A DNA stretch of 64,000 nucleotides from Meghimatium bilineatum. Its lineage: Eukaryota > Mollusca > Gastropoda > Stylommatophora > Philomycidae. The stretch spans positions 101,579,587-101,643,586 of the forward strand of contig CM067322.1 in NCBI GenBank assembly GCA_034231615.1. The letters run 5' to 3'. This document shows positions 1 to 9,959 of this stretch, piece after piece; within the stretch, counting starts at the first letter, position 1; each line of letters opens with the position of its first letter. The notes beneath the pieces are model-generated. The model was not told the origin of the DNA and made no database searches. It saw nothing but the letters and a program-made list of their open reading frames with translations. A program made the translations under genes and the position numbers.

Positions 1-400
1 TAAAGTAATAACTATATTTTTCAGTAACTTGAGAGCAGAAATTGTGAGGGAAGACAGCATTACCTGTGTTACGACCACGAGTAGTATAATCATGGAGGTA
101 ACCAGTACATTGGCGTGGTTGGTATTTCAAACCTACGCTCACGTATACTTTCTCCGTGACTCAATGAGCATGCTAAGAAACGCTGAGAATGGTTGGGCAT
201 GTAGACATTGGTTGGAGTCAGTGACGTGGTCTTGTCTGATAAGAATCAATTTTATATTTATGCGTAGACATGCCGGTGTCCTAGGAAATAAACATGCAGA
301 CAGGATTACTGGTACGGCAGTCAAGGAAACCGAACAAGCAATGGATCGAGCTGATGTTCTGAATGCCCTTAAAGAGATAGGATGAGTAAGATATCTAACA
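1..400 (+). pseudogene. I-type non-LTR retrotransposon, RNase H fragment
   Basis: The frame over 29-385 matches the RNase H region of the better copies at 21540-22816 and 62722-63558. Aligned landmarks are DSMSM (around the third acidic residue), RHAGVLGNKHAD in place of the GHxGVxGNERAD motif, and the downstream MDRADVLNALK. The domain is cut at the window edge and decays after about position 385, with no (CTAA)n tail visible. It is a dead remnant of a retrotransposon, not a host gene. Confidence 0.75.
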
Positions 401-842
401 CATGCTTGTGGGTATGCAACCCTGAGAAGACTACACGGACACCAAGTCAAAAGTGGTGTGGGGGTGTGGCTAAGCAAGCACATAACGCAGGTAACCAGAG
501 GCGACTGATAAAGCAAGACTGAGTAGGTGTGGTCAGTCGCTACACGCCGAGGACTATCTTCAGCAGATCTCAGCACTTGTGGACCAATGGTTCATTGTAC
601 AGTGATGATTATCTTTCAGTGAACTAAGACAAGAACAATGTAGCTTGAATGTCATGCTAGACATCCTAACAGAAAATTAGGACACAGAAAAACAATACAT
701 CCTCTAATAGATGCCACAGTAACATCTGTGAGAAATCATACAAGTGTAGACTTTTTTTAAAAGATCTTAGAACATCTGACATCTCCCTCATTGTGTACTT
801 ATCTGGTAGGCATATATTTTTTAATTCATGTTTGTCATTCTC
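400..842. other. No gene recognised
   Basis: AT-rich sequence, possibly the decayed 3' end of the preceding element. No exon, RNA gene or tandem repeat stands out. Confidence 0.5.
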
Positions 843-1250
843 CAATTCTGTAATCATTTGTGAATTTATAATTCTGAACTCATTTGTGAATCTCTATTTC
901 TGTACTCATCTGTAAATTTATAATTCTGTACTCATTTGTAAATTTATAATTCTGTACTCATTTGTGAATCTCTATTTCTGTACTCATTTGTAAATTTATA
1001 ATTCTGTACTCATTTGTGAATCTCTATTTCTGTACTCATTTGTGAATCTCTATTTCTGTACTCATTTGTGAATCTCTATTTCTGTACTCATTTGTGAATC
1101 TCTATTTCTGTACTCATTTGTGAATCTCTATTTCTGTACTCATTTGTGAATCTCTATTTCTGTACTCATTTGTGAATCTCTATTTCTGTACTCATTTGTG
1201 AATCTCTATTTCTGTACTCATTTGTGAATCTCTATTTCTGTACTCATTAA
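843..1250. repeat. 27-bp minisatellite next to a splice acceptor
   Basis: About 14 tandem units of roughly 27 bp (TCTGTACTCATTTGTGAATC then TCTATTT). The left units carry a TTTATAATT variant. The array ends about 20 bp before the splice acceptor of the exon at 1268, and the last unit merges into that exon's polypyrimidine tract. Confidence 0.95.
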
Positions 1251-1267
1251 TCTATTTCTATTCGCAG

Positions 1268-1423
1268 ATTTTGATGATGTTCATGAGTATAGCAGGCACT
1301 ACTATTGGAGGCATGACACTCCTCGGCACAATTTACGCTCTGCAACAACAAGGTTATTCCTTGAGTGACTTTTCATTGGATGGTTTATTTGATGCTGTCA
1401 TGCAAAAAGTGCAAGGTCATTAG
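1268..1423 (+). CDS. Terminal coding exon of an unidentified small membrane protein
   Basis: A pyrimidine-rich stretch ending in TTCGCAG (AG at 1266-1267) is followed by an open frame of 51 codons and a TAG stop at 1421-1423. The frame starts at the first exon base, so the intron is phase 0 if read this way. The peptide opens with a hydrophobic, glycine-rich stretch (MFMSIAGTTIGGMTLLGTIY), a probable single membrane helix. It then has QQQGYSLSDFSLDGLFDAVM and a short basic end. I do not recognise the family. A mitochondrial or ER membrane protein is a guess. Upstream exons lie outside the window. Evidence for a real exon is the acceptor, the non-repetitive composition and the ordered hydrophobic-then-polar design; no homologue could be checked. 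Confidence 0.6.
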   Translation: MLMMFMSIAGTTIGGMTLLGTIYALQQQGYSLSDFSLDGLFDAVMQKVQGH

Positions 1424-1498
1424 AGAATCTAATGTGAAGGACAATAATAGTGTGCATGGATTGAACATCAATATCTCAATATATTACATTTAAAAACA

Positions 1499-1530
1499 GT
1501 TTTATTAAATATAGACAAGTTGAATTTTAC
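1499..1530. repeat. Left target-site duplication (about 32 bp)
   Basis: Matches 2492-2523 at 29 of 32 positions. The pair brackets the LINE fragment at 1531-2491, so it is read as a long, old target-site duplication. Confidence 0.75.
1504..1509 (+). promoter_or_regulatory. Possible polyadenylation signal ATTAAA
   Basis: The common variant ATTAAA lies 81 bp after the stop of the terminal exon. It falls inside the left member of a 32-bp direct repeat flanking the retrotransposon at 1531-2491. The right member has ACTAAA instead. Confidence 0.35.
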
Positions 1531-2491
1531 TCCCTCTTCTTCTTTCGTTCACTTGAAACATGTCTATATCTGTAATTCTGTCTCCTTAATAAAACTCACT
1601 GTTTTTTGTAGTTCATACAGTGTCCCATAGAGTTTTGATTCCAGTGTTGTTTCCTCTGGCCAATATGTCTGCCTCAGTGTTTCATGCTCAGAACACTCTT
1701 GAAGTATATGTTTGGCACTCTGTGCTGCCTGTCCACATGTACACATGGCCGTATTGCCAATCTTGAACTTTGTATACATGTGACTAAGGAGTCAGTTGTG
1801 TCCTGTTCTGAGACGCAGAATTATAACTTGTTCTGATCTGTTCATAATATGATAGTCATCTTGTGTTGGTGTTTGTGGCTTTCTTATTGACTTGATCATC
1901 TGTTTTTTCTGATGGTAGGTGATTGGTATATCTGGTTGGTCTTCGGCAGCACCTTCCTTAGCCAGTTGGTCTGCTTTTTCATTTCCTGGTATTCCACAGT
2001 GAGAGGGTATCCACTGCATGGTTACCCTATACTGGTAAGACAATTCATTAAGTAGTTTTTGCAAGTCTGTTAGTTTTCCAGACTGGAGACCTTGAAGCAT
2101 TGACCTTGTATCTGTCAGGAATACCACAGGCTGTGGGCCATGATTGGAGTTCAGCAGTTTTTTTAGCTGCCACACTAATTGCCTGAATTTCTGCATAATA
2201 ATTATTGCAGAATTTTCTTGTCGGTGTTCTGATTGTATCTCTAGGCTTGTGTGGATATTCTATATATACACCTGCACCTACATTCCTCACGGCATTCTGT
2301 GCTGACCCATCTGTGTACACTCTGACCCATATATCTTGTGGATATTCCTCATCCAGGAAACTGAGGGTGACTGTCATTCGCTGCACACTGTTCTGTTCGT
2401 CCTCGCTTAGTATTCCTTTCTGAATGTATATTGACTGACATTCCATGCCTTTCACTCCACGGGGTTTGTTCTGGTACAGATCTTAAGGGGA
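1531..2491 (-). mobile_element. 5'-truncated RNase H-bearing LINE, copy 1
   Basis: Read on the minus strand, this encodes the C-terminal RNase H domain of a non-LTR retrotransposon polyprotein, broken by frameshifts. Visible motifs in order are VYTDGSAQNAV (first Asp), NNYYAEIQAI (Glu), VVFLTDTRSML (Asp) and WIPSHCGIPGNEKADQLAKE (His and last Asp). A Cys/His-bearing tail follows (MCTCGQAAQ...HILQECSEHE). The 3' end is GTGAACGAAAGAAGAAG, a short GAA-rich tail. It is the same family as the + strand copy at 6385-7318. The 32-bp direct repeats at both edges mark one insertion, possibly into the 3' region of the gene ending at 1423. Confidence 0.85.
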
Positions 2492-2523
2492 GTTTTACTA
2501 AATATAGAAAAGTTGAGTTTTAC
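2492..2523. repeat. Right target-site duplication (about 32 bp)
   Basis: Partner of 1499-1530, with three mismatches. Confidence 0.75.
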
Positions 2524-2559
2524 ATTTTGCAAATTTTAAAATGACATTTTTACTTTTAT

Positions 2560-2880
2560 CAGCATTAGTTTCTTCTTTTTGAGTGGCTTTTCTACGTTTT
2601 TGGTTAGCAGGATGTAGTTTGTAATGTTTTTGGTTAGCAGGATGTAGTTTGTAATGTTTGTGGTTAGCAGGATGTAGTTTGTAATGTTTTTGGTTAGCAG
2701 GATGTAGTTTGTAATGTTTTTGGTTAGCAGGATGTAATTTGTAATGTTTTGTCATGGTTCACAGCTTCACTGCATTATCTGCACCTTTCGGTCGGGCACA
2801 TTCGACTTCAGCATGTCTTCTGGGTCACTTTAAGATAGAATGGTGTATTCAGTTCCATCCATAACCATCTTAATCATATT
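2560..2880 (-). mobile_element. SINE-like repeat family A with internal tandem expansion
   Basis: The part after 2755 matches copies at 5985-6255, 14015-14180, 44690-44935 and 61710-61995. Shared blocks include CACCTTTCGGTCGGGCACA, GACTTCAGCATG and TCCATCCATAACC. The part before 2755 holds the family's AGCAGGATGTAG block, here repeated five times. The family's sense strand ends in a GAA-rich tail, so this copy is on the minus strand. Confidence 0.75.
2598..2757. repeat. 30-bp minisatellite inside SINE family A
   Basis: Five units of about 30 bp (TTTTTGGTTAGCAGGATGTA plus GTTTGTAATG). The core TTAGCAGGATGTAGT is the family A block seen once at 6018-6032 and 61734-61743, so the array grew from the SINE. 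Confidence 0.85.
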
Positions 2881-2964
2881 TTATAACATTCATGCAAGAT
2901 CAAAGTGTTTCATTTCTTTTATTGCTTCAAGAAAATAACTACACTGAGAAGCTGTTACCATTTC

Positions 2965-3968
2965 GTCAGACCTGCAGACAGATCTAATGTTACCATTTCC
3001 TGGACATAGATCTAATGTTACCATTTCCTGGACATAGATCTAATGTTACCATTTCTTCAGACCTGCAGACAGATCTAATGTTACCATTTCCTGGACATAG
3101 ATCTAATGTTACAATTTCCTGGACATAGATCTAATGTTACCATTTCCTAGACATAGATCTAATGTTATCATTTCTTCAGACTTGCAGACAGATCTAATGT
3201 TACCATTTCCTGGACATAGATCTAATGTTACCATTTCTTCAGACCTGCAGACAGATCTAATGTTACCATTTCCTGGACATAGATCTAATGTTACCATTTC
3301 CTAGACATAGATCTAATGTTATCATTTCTTCAGACCTTCAGACAGATATAATGTTACCATTTCCTGGACATAGATCTAATGTTATCATTTCTTCAGACCT
3401 TCAGACAGATATAATGTTACCATTTCCTGGACATAGATCTAATGTTACCATTTCTTCAGACCTGCAGACAGATCTAATGTTACCATTTCCTGGACATAGA
3501 TCTAATGTTACCATTTCTTCAGACCTGCAGACAGATCTAATGTTACCATTTCCTGGACATAGATCTAATGTTACCATTTCTTCAGACCTGCAGACAGATC
3601 TAATGTTATCATTTCCTGGACATAGATCTACTGTTACCATTTCTTCAGACCTGCAGACAGATCTAATGTTACCATTTCCTGGACATAGATCTAATGTTAT
3701 CATTTCTTCAGACCTGCAGACAGATCTAATGTTACCATTTCCTGGACATAGATCTAATGTTACCATTTCTTCAGACCTGCAAACAGATCTAATGTTACCA
3801 TTTCCTGGACATAGATCTAATGTTATCATTTCTTCAGACCTTCAGACAGATATAATGTTACCATTTCCTGGACATAGATCTAATGTTACCATTTCCTGGA
3901 CATAGATCTAATGTTACCATTTCCTGGACATAGATCTAATGTTACCATTTCCTGGACATAGATCTAAT
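2965..3968. repeat. 63-bp higher-order satellite (28 + 35 bp subunits)
   Basis: Alternating subunits both begin AGATCTAATGTTACCATTTC. One ends CTGGACAT (28 bp), the other TTCAGACCTGCAGAC (35 bp). Edges hold runs of the 28-bp subunit alone. Because 63 is a multiple of three and the unit lacks stops, both strands look open; this is not a gene. Confidence 0.95.
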
Positions 3969-3969
3969 A

Positions 3970-5670
3970 TTGAATTGATCTTTTATGAGCTGGTATTAAG
4001 GCATATACAGCATTGTTTTGATGAATGGTACATTTTTCACTCTTTAAAGTTTCTTCACATTCATATTTAAGTTTTCTATTGGATTTTCCTGTTCCTACGA
4101 GTTTATTTCATTTCCTGAAGAATGACACATCATTCTTGATCTTCCTTGTGTATTGAAATACGAAGTTAGCCTTTTACTACAGTTTTTCTTTCTCTCCTGG
4201 CAAATCTTTCTGTAGTTTTACATTTTCAGAACTTTTTTTTTCAAATTTGCAAAACTCTTTGCTTCATTATGGCTGTGGGATGCTTCATTGTAGCTGTGGG
4301 GTGTCTCAGTGTGGATGTGGGGTTCAGTGGCATAATCTGGGTGGCCGTATACTCTGAAAGAAACTTGGCAGTGATTTTTTGCAGTCTGGAGACAATCTAC
4401 AGCTCTAAGGGTTGATGCTTTTCCAGAAGTCTGCAGACAATCTACAGATGAAAGGAGACTGATAAATCCCCAATTATATTTATTCTTCATGTGAACTGTA
4501 TGCAATGGATTTCTGTTCTGATATAAATGTTTGGTTGGCCGGACCAAGTTTTTTAATGAGATTTGACTGTATATGTTTACCAGCAGGGTAAGGCACTATC
4601 TCCATAAATAACAGCATCAATAAAGGAGGAAGACAAACATAATACTGCTTGTTTATACACCAAGTAAATTGTTTTAGGAATGTTACACAGACACAATGGA
4701 TACAAGGCCAGAGGCGGACCATGCAAAAGATGGATTAAAGAAATACAAGAGACCACGAATACAGACATATATGAAACTCACAAAAAAGCAGGCTGCAGAG
4801 AACTCGCATACCCCTGATGCTGCAAGGTATAAAGGTAATCTCCAGAAAACTCGCCTACCCTTGATGCTGCAAGGTATAAAGGGTTAAAGCACACATAAGG
4901 AAGAACGAAAAGTAAATTGATTTTCCCCTTTGTCCCCATTCTCTAGTTGAAGTTTCAGATGCTGATATGCATTTCATCAACCAACTGTGGTCACCTGCCC
5001 CAGAGAAAGAGCTGTAGAACTTGTCCTTCAGATCTGTTTTGGATGGACATATTTTTCTTCTCGTGGTGTGGTAGGGGGCAGTTCTGTCAGATATAGAAAA
5101 TTGTTTGAATTTAAATTTTTCATAAAAATATGAAATATAATACAGTTTCTTTGTACCTTTTCCGTAAAAACCAAGCAATTTTGAGATGATTGGAATGGAG
5201 GTTAAATTTTAAAAATAAATATTTAGCAGTGAGTGTCTCATAATTATGGACATTTGTTGACAAGTGAGAGATGATAAAAAATGTGCACACAGTTTGTGTC
5301 ATTATTTATAAACAGCCACTGAGTCTTAGTGACAGCTTACTGGATACAACAGGTTAATATGTATTTCATTATTTAAATGTGTGATTCCTTCCATACATTC
5401 TTTCAATTTGTACCATATTTTTTGTTTCGAATTGTGTGTGTTATTTTTTATGAGTATCAGATAGGGTATAGAACTTAAGCTTCAATTCATTTTTATTTTT
5501 GGCTAGGCATGGATGTGTTTGAGAAAAATGTATATGTTAATTAAATAATTTGTATTATCCAGCTGTGTTGGAGCATTCAATACGTAGTCAATATTTATGT
5601 GTACGTTTGTTATTGTTATTTGATCAGAGTAGACAATTTCTTCAATAGGCATTGTCCACCTACCTGTCTG
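3970..5670. other. No gene recognised
   Basis: AT-rich sequence. Short near-direct repeats are present: CTGGAGACAATCTACAG and CTGCAGACAATCTACAG near 4387 and 4432, and GATGCTGCAAGGTATAAAGG at about 4816 and 4862. The short open frames are not supported by splice sites or a recognisable family. Confidence 0.5.
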
Positions 5671-5674
5671 ACTG

Positions 5675-5975
5675 TCTATCTATATAATCTATTTTATCTA
5701 ATTCAATCTAATATTACCTAATCTATGTATGTATCTATATCTATCTATCAAATCTATCGATCTAGTCGAATTTAATATAATCTAATTATATATAATTAGA
5801 TAAACTAATAATTAATTTAATAACAAAATTAGATATATAATTAGATAATTAAATAACCCGTATATCTATCTATCTAATATAGTCTAATTTAATCTATTCT
5901 GATCTAATTATATATATATCTGCATATCTATCTATCTAATCCATCTATGTAATATAATCGAATCAAATCTAATTT
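5675..5975. repeat. Degenerate TCTA/TAAT microsatellite
   Basis: Imperfect runs of TCTA, ATCT and AATC over about 300 bp. Confidence 0.8.
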
Positions 5976-5984
5976 ATTCTTCTT

Positions 5985-6255
5985 TCTTCTTCTGCGTTTG
6001 TTCTCAAACTCCTGCAGATTAGCAGGATGTAGTCCGGAGAACGGTATGCGTTGTGTCATGGTTTACAGCATTGCTGCGATATCTGCGCCTTTCGGCCGGA
6101 CACATCCGACTTCAGCATAGCTTTGGGTCGCTGACCCTATATGGGATGGGACAGCCAACTCCATCCCATAACCTCCTTAGTCGCCTTTTACGATATGCGT
6201 GGAAGGTAAACAGTGTTGCTATTCTTTGCTCCCCTTTCGGGCCCCGGCAACACAC
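5985..6255 (-). mobile_element. SINE-like repeat family A
   Basis: One of the best copies. On the sense (minus) strand it runs from a CGGGGCCCGAAAGG block through GGCGACTAAGGAGG, GAAGTCGGATGTGTCCGGCC and CATCCTGCTAATCTGCAGGA to a GAAGAAGAAAGAAG tail. No clear tRNA promoter is seen. The 3' region resembles family C, which suggests a shared 3' end. Confidence 0.75.
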
Positions 6256-6384
6256 GGGCGATAATTTATTCAAATATCTATCTATTGTCAGTTCCACTTG
6301 TGCAGTTTACCGTCTCATGATGCGAAGTTGGAGTATTTTGTCTTTGACCATTTTGGTCGCATTGATTTTTACCGCCCCGTAATT

Positions 6385-7318
6385 GTGTAGCAGAACAAAC
6401 GACTTGGAGTGTACAACATAAGACAGTCTCAGTCTACTGGATGAAGAATACCCACAAGACATATGCATCAGAGTCTGTACAGATGAGTCAGCATATAATG
6501 CGGTGAAAAATGGAGGAGCAGGAATATATATAGAGTTCCCAAACAATGGTAGAGTGTTAAAATACCAACCGGGAAATTCTACCATAATTACGAGGCAGAA
6601 AGCAATAATTATGATGCAGAAATCCAGGCAATTAGTGTGGCAGCTAAAAAACTTCTGAACTCCAACTCTGACCTACAGCCTGTGGTATTCCTGACAGATG
6701 CAAGGTCAGTGCTTCAAGCTCTCCAGTCTGAAAAACTAACAGACTTGAAAAACACTACTTAGCGAATTGTCTTACCAGTATAGGGTAACCACGCAGTGGA
6801 TACCCTCTCACTGTGGAATACCAGGAAATGAAAAAGCAGACCAACTGGCTAAGGAAGGTGCTGCCGAAGACCAACCAGATATACCAATCACCTACCATCA
6901 GAAAAAACAGATGATCAAGTCAATAAGAAAGCCACAAACATCAACACAAGATGACTATCACATTATGAACAGACCAGAACAAGTTATAATTCTACGTCTC
7001 AGAATAGGACACAACCGACTCCGCAGCCACATGTATACAAAGTTCAAGATTGGCAACACGGCCATGTGTACATGTGGACAGGCAGCACAGAGGGCCAAAC
7101 ATATACTTCAAGAGTGTTCTGAGCATGAAACGCTGAGGCAGACATATTGGCCAGAGGAAACAACACTGGAATCAAAACTCTATGGGACACTGTATGAACT
7201 ACAAAAGACAGTGAGTTTTATTAAGGAGACAAGAATTACAGATATAGACATGTTTCAAGTGAACGAAAGAAGAAGAAGAAGACGAGGCAGAAATTCACGC
7301 AATCAAGGTGACAACTAA
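6385..7318 (+). mobile_element. 5'-truncated RNase H-bearing LINE, copy 2
   Basis: Nearly identical in its 3' two thirds to the minus-strand copy at 1531-2491. The frame 6767-7318 is open: WIPSHCGIPGNEKADQLAKE, then a Cys-rich tail (MCTCGQAAQ, HILQECSEHE), ending in GTGAACGAAAGAAGAAGAAG. The upstream part is frameshifted, and the first RNase H motif is altered to VCTDESAYNAV, where copy 1 has TDGS. An incomplete, inactive LINE 3' end. Copies 1 and 2 lie in opposite orientation 4 kb apart. Confidence 0.88.
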
Positions 7319-7319
7319 A

Positions 7320-7845
7320 TTACTGCTAAACATCAATCTTGAATCACAGCCTCTAGTATTTGTGATAGATGCAAGATCAGTACTCTAAGGGCTCCACTCC
7401 TTGCGTCATTAATAAGGATGGAATGACACATTGTGTCTTATAGCGTAAACAGCAATGTAGAAAAGCAATTATTTTATAATGGGTAGCAACTCTTATTGCA
7501 ATTTGCGTATTATTATAGCTATTTCAACAGTAATCTCCCTTACTCAAAATCGACCAAATTAATTTAGTTCAAACTTACTGAAATCGAATGTGTCTGGCTA
7601 TTGGCAAATAACAATACACAACATAACTATTCACTGCATTACATCCTGCTGGAAATCTATAAGGATTATTATTCCTCTGCATGAGAAGTCCAGTGGTAAT
7701 TTGAGAGCTACACATTCTGGTTCTTCCTGCTACATCCTGGTACATCCTGCTACATCCTGGTAACTTGCAGGAGTTGGAGAAGAAAAGTAGAAGAGGATAT
7801 ACAATTAGCTCAAATTTTTCCACATGGAATGTAATAACTATAGCA
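7320..7845. other. Mostly unassigned; fragment of SINE family C
   Basis: At about 7640-7710 a piece of family C is visible (TACATCCTGCTGGAAATCTA). Near 7730-7770 CTGCTACATCCTGGTACATC is duplicated. Otherwise nothing recognised. Confidence 0.45.
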
Positions 7846-7847
7846 TG

Positions 7848-8855
7848 TTTCACTAGTTTTGCCTAACTATAGCAAGTTTCACTAGCTGTGCCCAACTATA
7901 GCATGTTTCACAAGTTTTGCCCAACTATAGCATGTTTCACTAGTTTTGCCTAACTATAGCAAGTTTCACTAGCTGTCTCCAACTATAGCATGTTTCACAA
8001 GTTTTGCCCAACTATAGCAAGTTTCACTAGCTGTGCCCAACTATAGCAAGTTTCACTAGCTGTCTCCAACTATAGCATGTTTCACAAGTTGTGTCCAACT
8101 ATAGCAAGTTTCACTAGCTGTGCCCAACTATAGCATATTTCACTAGCTGTGTCCAACTATAGCAAATTTCACTAGATTTGTCCAACTATAGCAAGTTTCA
8201 CTAGATTTGTCCAACTATAGCAAGTTTCACTAGATTTGTCCAACTATAGCAAGTTTTATTAGCTGTGCCCAACTGCAGCAAGTTTCACTAGCTGTGTCCA
8301 ACTATAGCATGTTTTCCATGTTTTGCCAAACTATAGCAAGTTTCACAAGATGTGTCAAACTATAGCATGTTTTACAAGTTTTGCCCAACTATAGCAAGTT
8401 TTACAAGTTGTGACCAACTATAGCAAGTTTTACTAGCTGTGTCCAATTACAACAAGTTTCACTAGCTGTGTTCAACTATAGCAAGTTTCACTAGCTGTGT
8501 CCAACTATAGCAAGTTTCACTAGCTGTGTTCAACTATAGCAAGTTTCACTAGCTGTGTCCAACTATAGCAAGTTTCACTAGCTGTGTCCAACTATAGCAA
8601 GTTTCACTAGCTGTGTCCAACTATAGCAAGTTTCACTAACTGTGTTCAACTATAGCAAGTTTCACAAGCTGTGTCCAACTATAGCAAGTTTCACTAGCTG
8701 TGTTCAACTATAGCAAGTTTCACTAGCTGTGTCCAACTATAGCAAGTTTCACTAGCTGTGTCTAACTATAGCAAGTTTCACTAGCTGTGTCCAACTATAG
8801 CAAGTTTTACTAGCTGTGTCCAACTACAACAAGTTTCACTAGCTGTGTCCAACTT
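7848..8855. repeat. 29-bp satellite, about 35 units
   Basis: Unit CAACTATAGCAAGTTTCACT then AGCTGTGTC. Left units are more diverged (GCATGTTTCACAAGTTTTGC), while right units are nearly uniform, suggesting recent homogenisation from the right. Confidence 0.95.
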
Positions 8856-8859
8856 CAAA

Positions 8860-9595
8860 ATAATGTATCTCAACAAATATAGAATACATATAATTGAAAG
8901 TGTGTGTGTGCATTTGAAATGATATGGAGAGGAGATGGCTACCGCCCTCATTTGCAGAGCCTCTGAATTGTGAGATCGCTAACATTTCACACCCCTACGT
9001 CTTTAATAAATGCTATGGGTTACTTTACTTACTTTACTATACCTTATGAATTAAATTTTTCCTTAAAATTCAGTCATTCATTTCAATTTTCTACTATTTG
9101 CGATATATATCAAAAGTCTATTTGTCAACAAATATTACACACACATTTTTGAAGATGTTTACAGTCAATTATAAGACGCGATTTACACATGATTCATTTA
9201 TCATTCAACTGACATGATTTAAGCGTGAACTTTGACTATTTTGTACTCTTGAACACAAGACAGACTGGGTATAAGGTTATATCCGGTGTAATGTCTGAAA
9301 GTAAAATTTATTTTCTCAACACACAATAATTAGTTATACCGACAAAGATCAAAGGATTTCATTCGTTTATATAACTGATGTTAGAGTCGTATTTTTTGTT
9401 ATTGGCAAACGGAACGGAGCAAATCAAGCACATCTACCCATGTTTTCTCCCTTGTCATGAATTCAAGCATAGCCCACTTTTGGTTGCGTCATTTTATTGA
9501 AATAATTCCCATGGCATACAAATTTCAGCTGGGAAAAAATACGAAAAACGACATAAGTTTTTTGGATGTTTAGAAAAATGTTTCAAATTCAAACA
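8860..9595. other. No gene recognised
   Basis: AT-rich unique-looking sequence. No exon, RNA gene or repeat recognised. Confidence 0.5.
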
Positions 9596-9597
9596 AT

Positions 9598-9793
9598 TTA
9601 ATTGGTGTATTAAAAAAACATCATTGTTGACGTTACATTTATTAACCACCCCCCCCCCTGGTTATCCATAATTTACGTCAAAAATTAGAGGAGGGGACGG
9701 GGTTTGAAAATTGTGTGTGTAAGGGTGGGAATGGAGAGGCTTGACAATAGTTTGGCGTCAACAAAACGGTTTTTGTATACACACACCGATTCT
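9598..9793. mobile_element. MITE-like family D with imperfect inverted ends
   Basis: Left end AATTGGTGTATTAAAAAAAC through ATTGTTGACG pairs imperfectly with the right end GGCGTCAACAAAACGG through TACACACCGATT. The interior holds long C and G runs. Related pieces lie at 12490-12660 and 62455-62665. Confidence 0.5.
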
Positions 9794-9955
9794 TATTCTT
9801 CTTCTTCGGCGTTTATTCTCAAACTCCCACTGGATCTCTCTTGTAGCAGGACCATGGTCTAACTAGATTTCCAGCAGGATGTAGCCCAGAGAATGGAAAT
9901 GCGCTGTGTCGCCGTTTTATTTGCGCCAATGACCCGACACATCACCGATTCAATT
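9794..9955 (-). mobile_element. SINE-like repeat family C
   Basis: On the minus strand it has GACACAGCGCATTTCCATTC, CTGGAAATCTAGTTAGACC, GGGAGTTTGAGAATAAACGC and a GAAGAAGAA tail. Copies lie at 24095-24295, 37150-37400, 51935-52095, 53955-54060 and 59785-59950. Confidence 0.75.
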
Positions 9956-9959
9956 GTGT

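Noticed and set aside
3288-3905. 205-residue repeat protein
   Set aside because: Artefact of the 63-bp satellite; the opposite strand is equally open.
4218-4547. 109-residue minus-strand ORF with HSYNEASHSHNEA
   Set aside because: Short, with small internal repeats and no splice or homology support.
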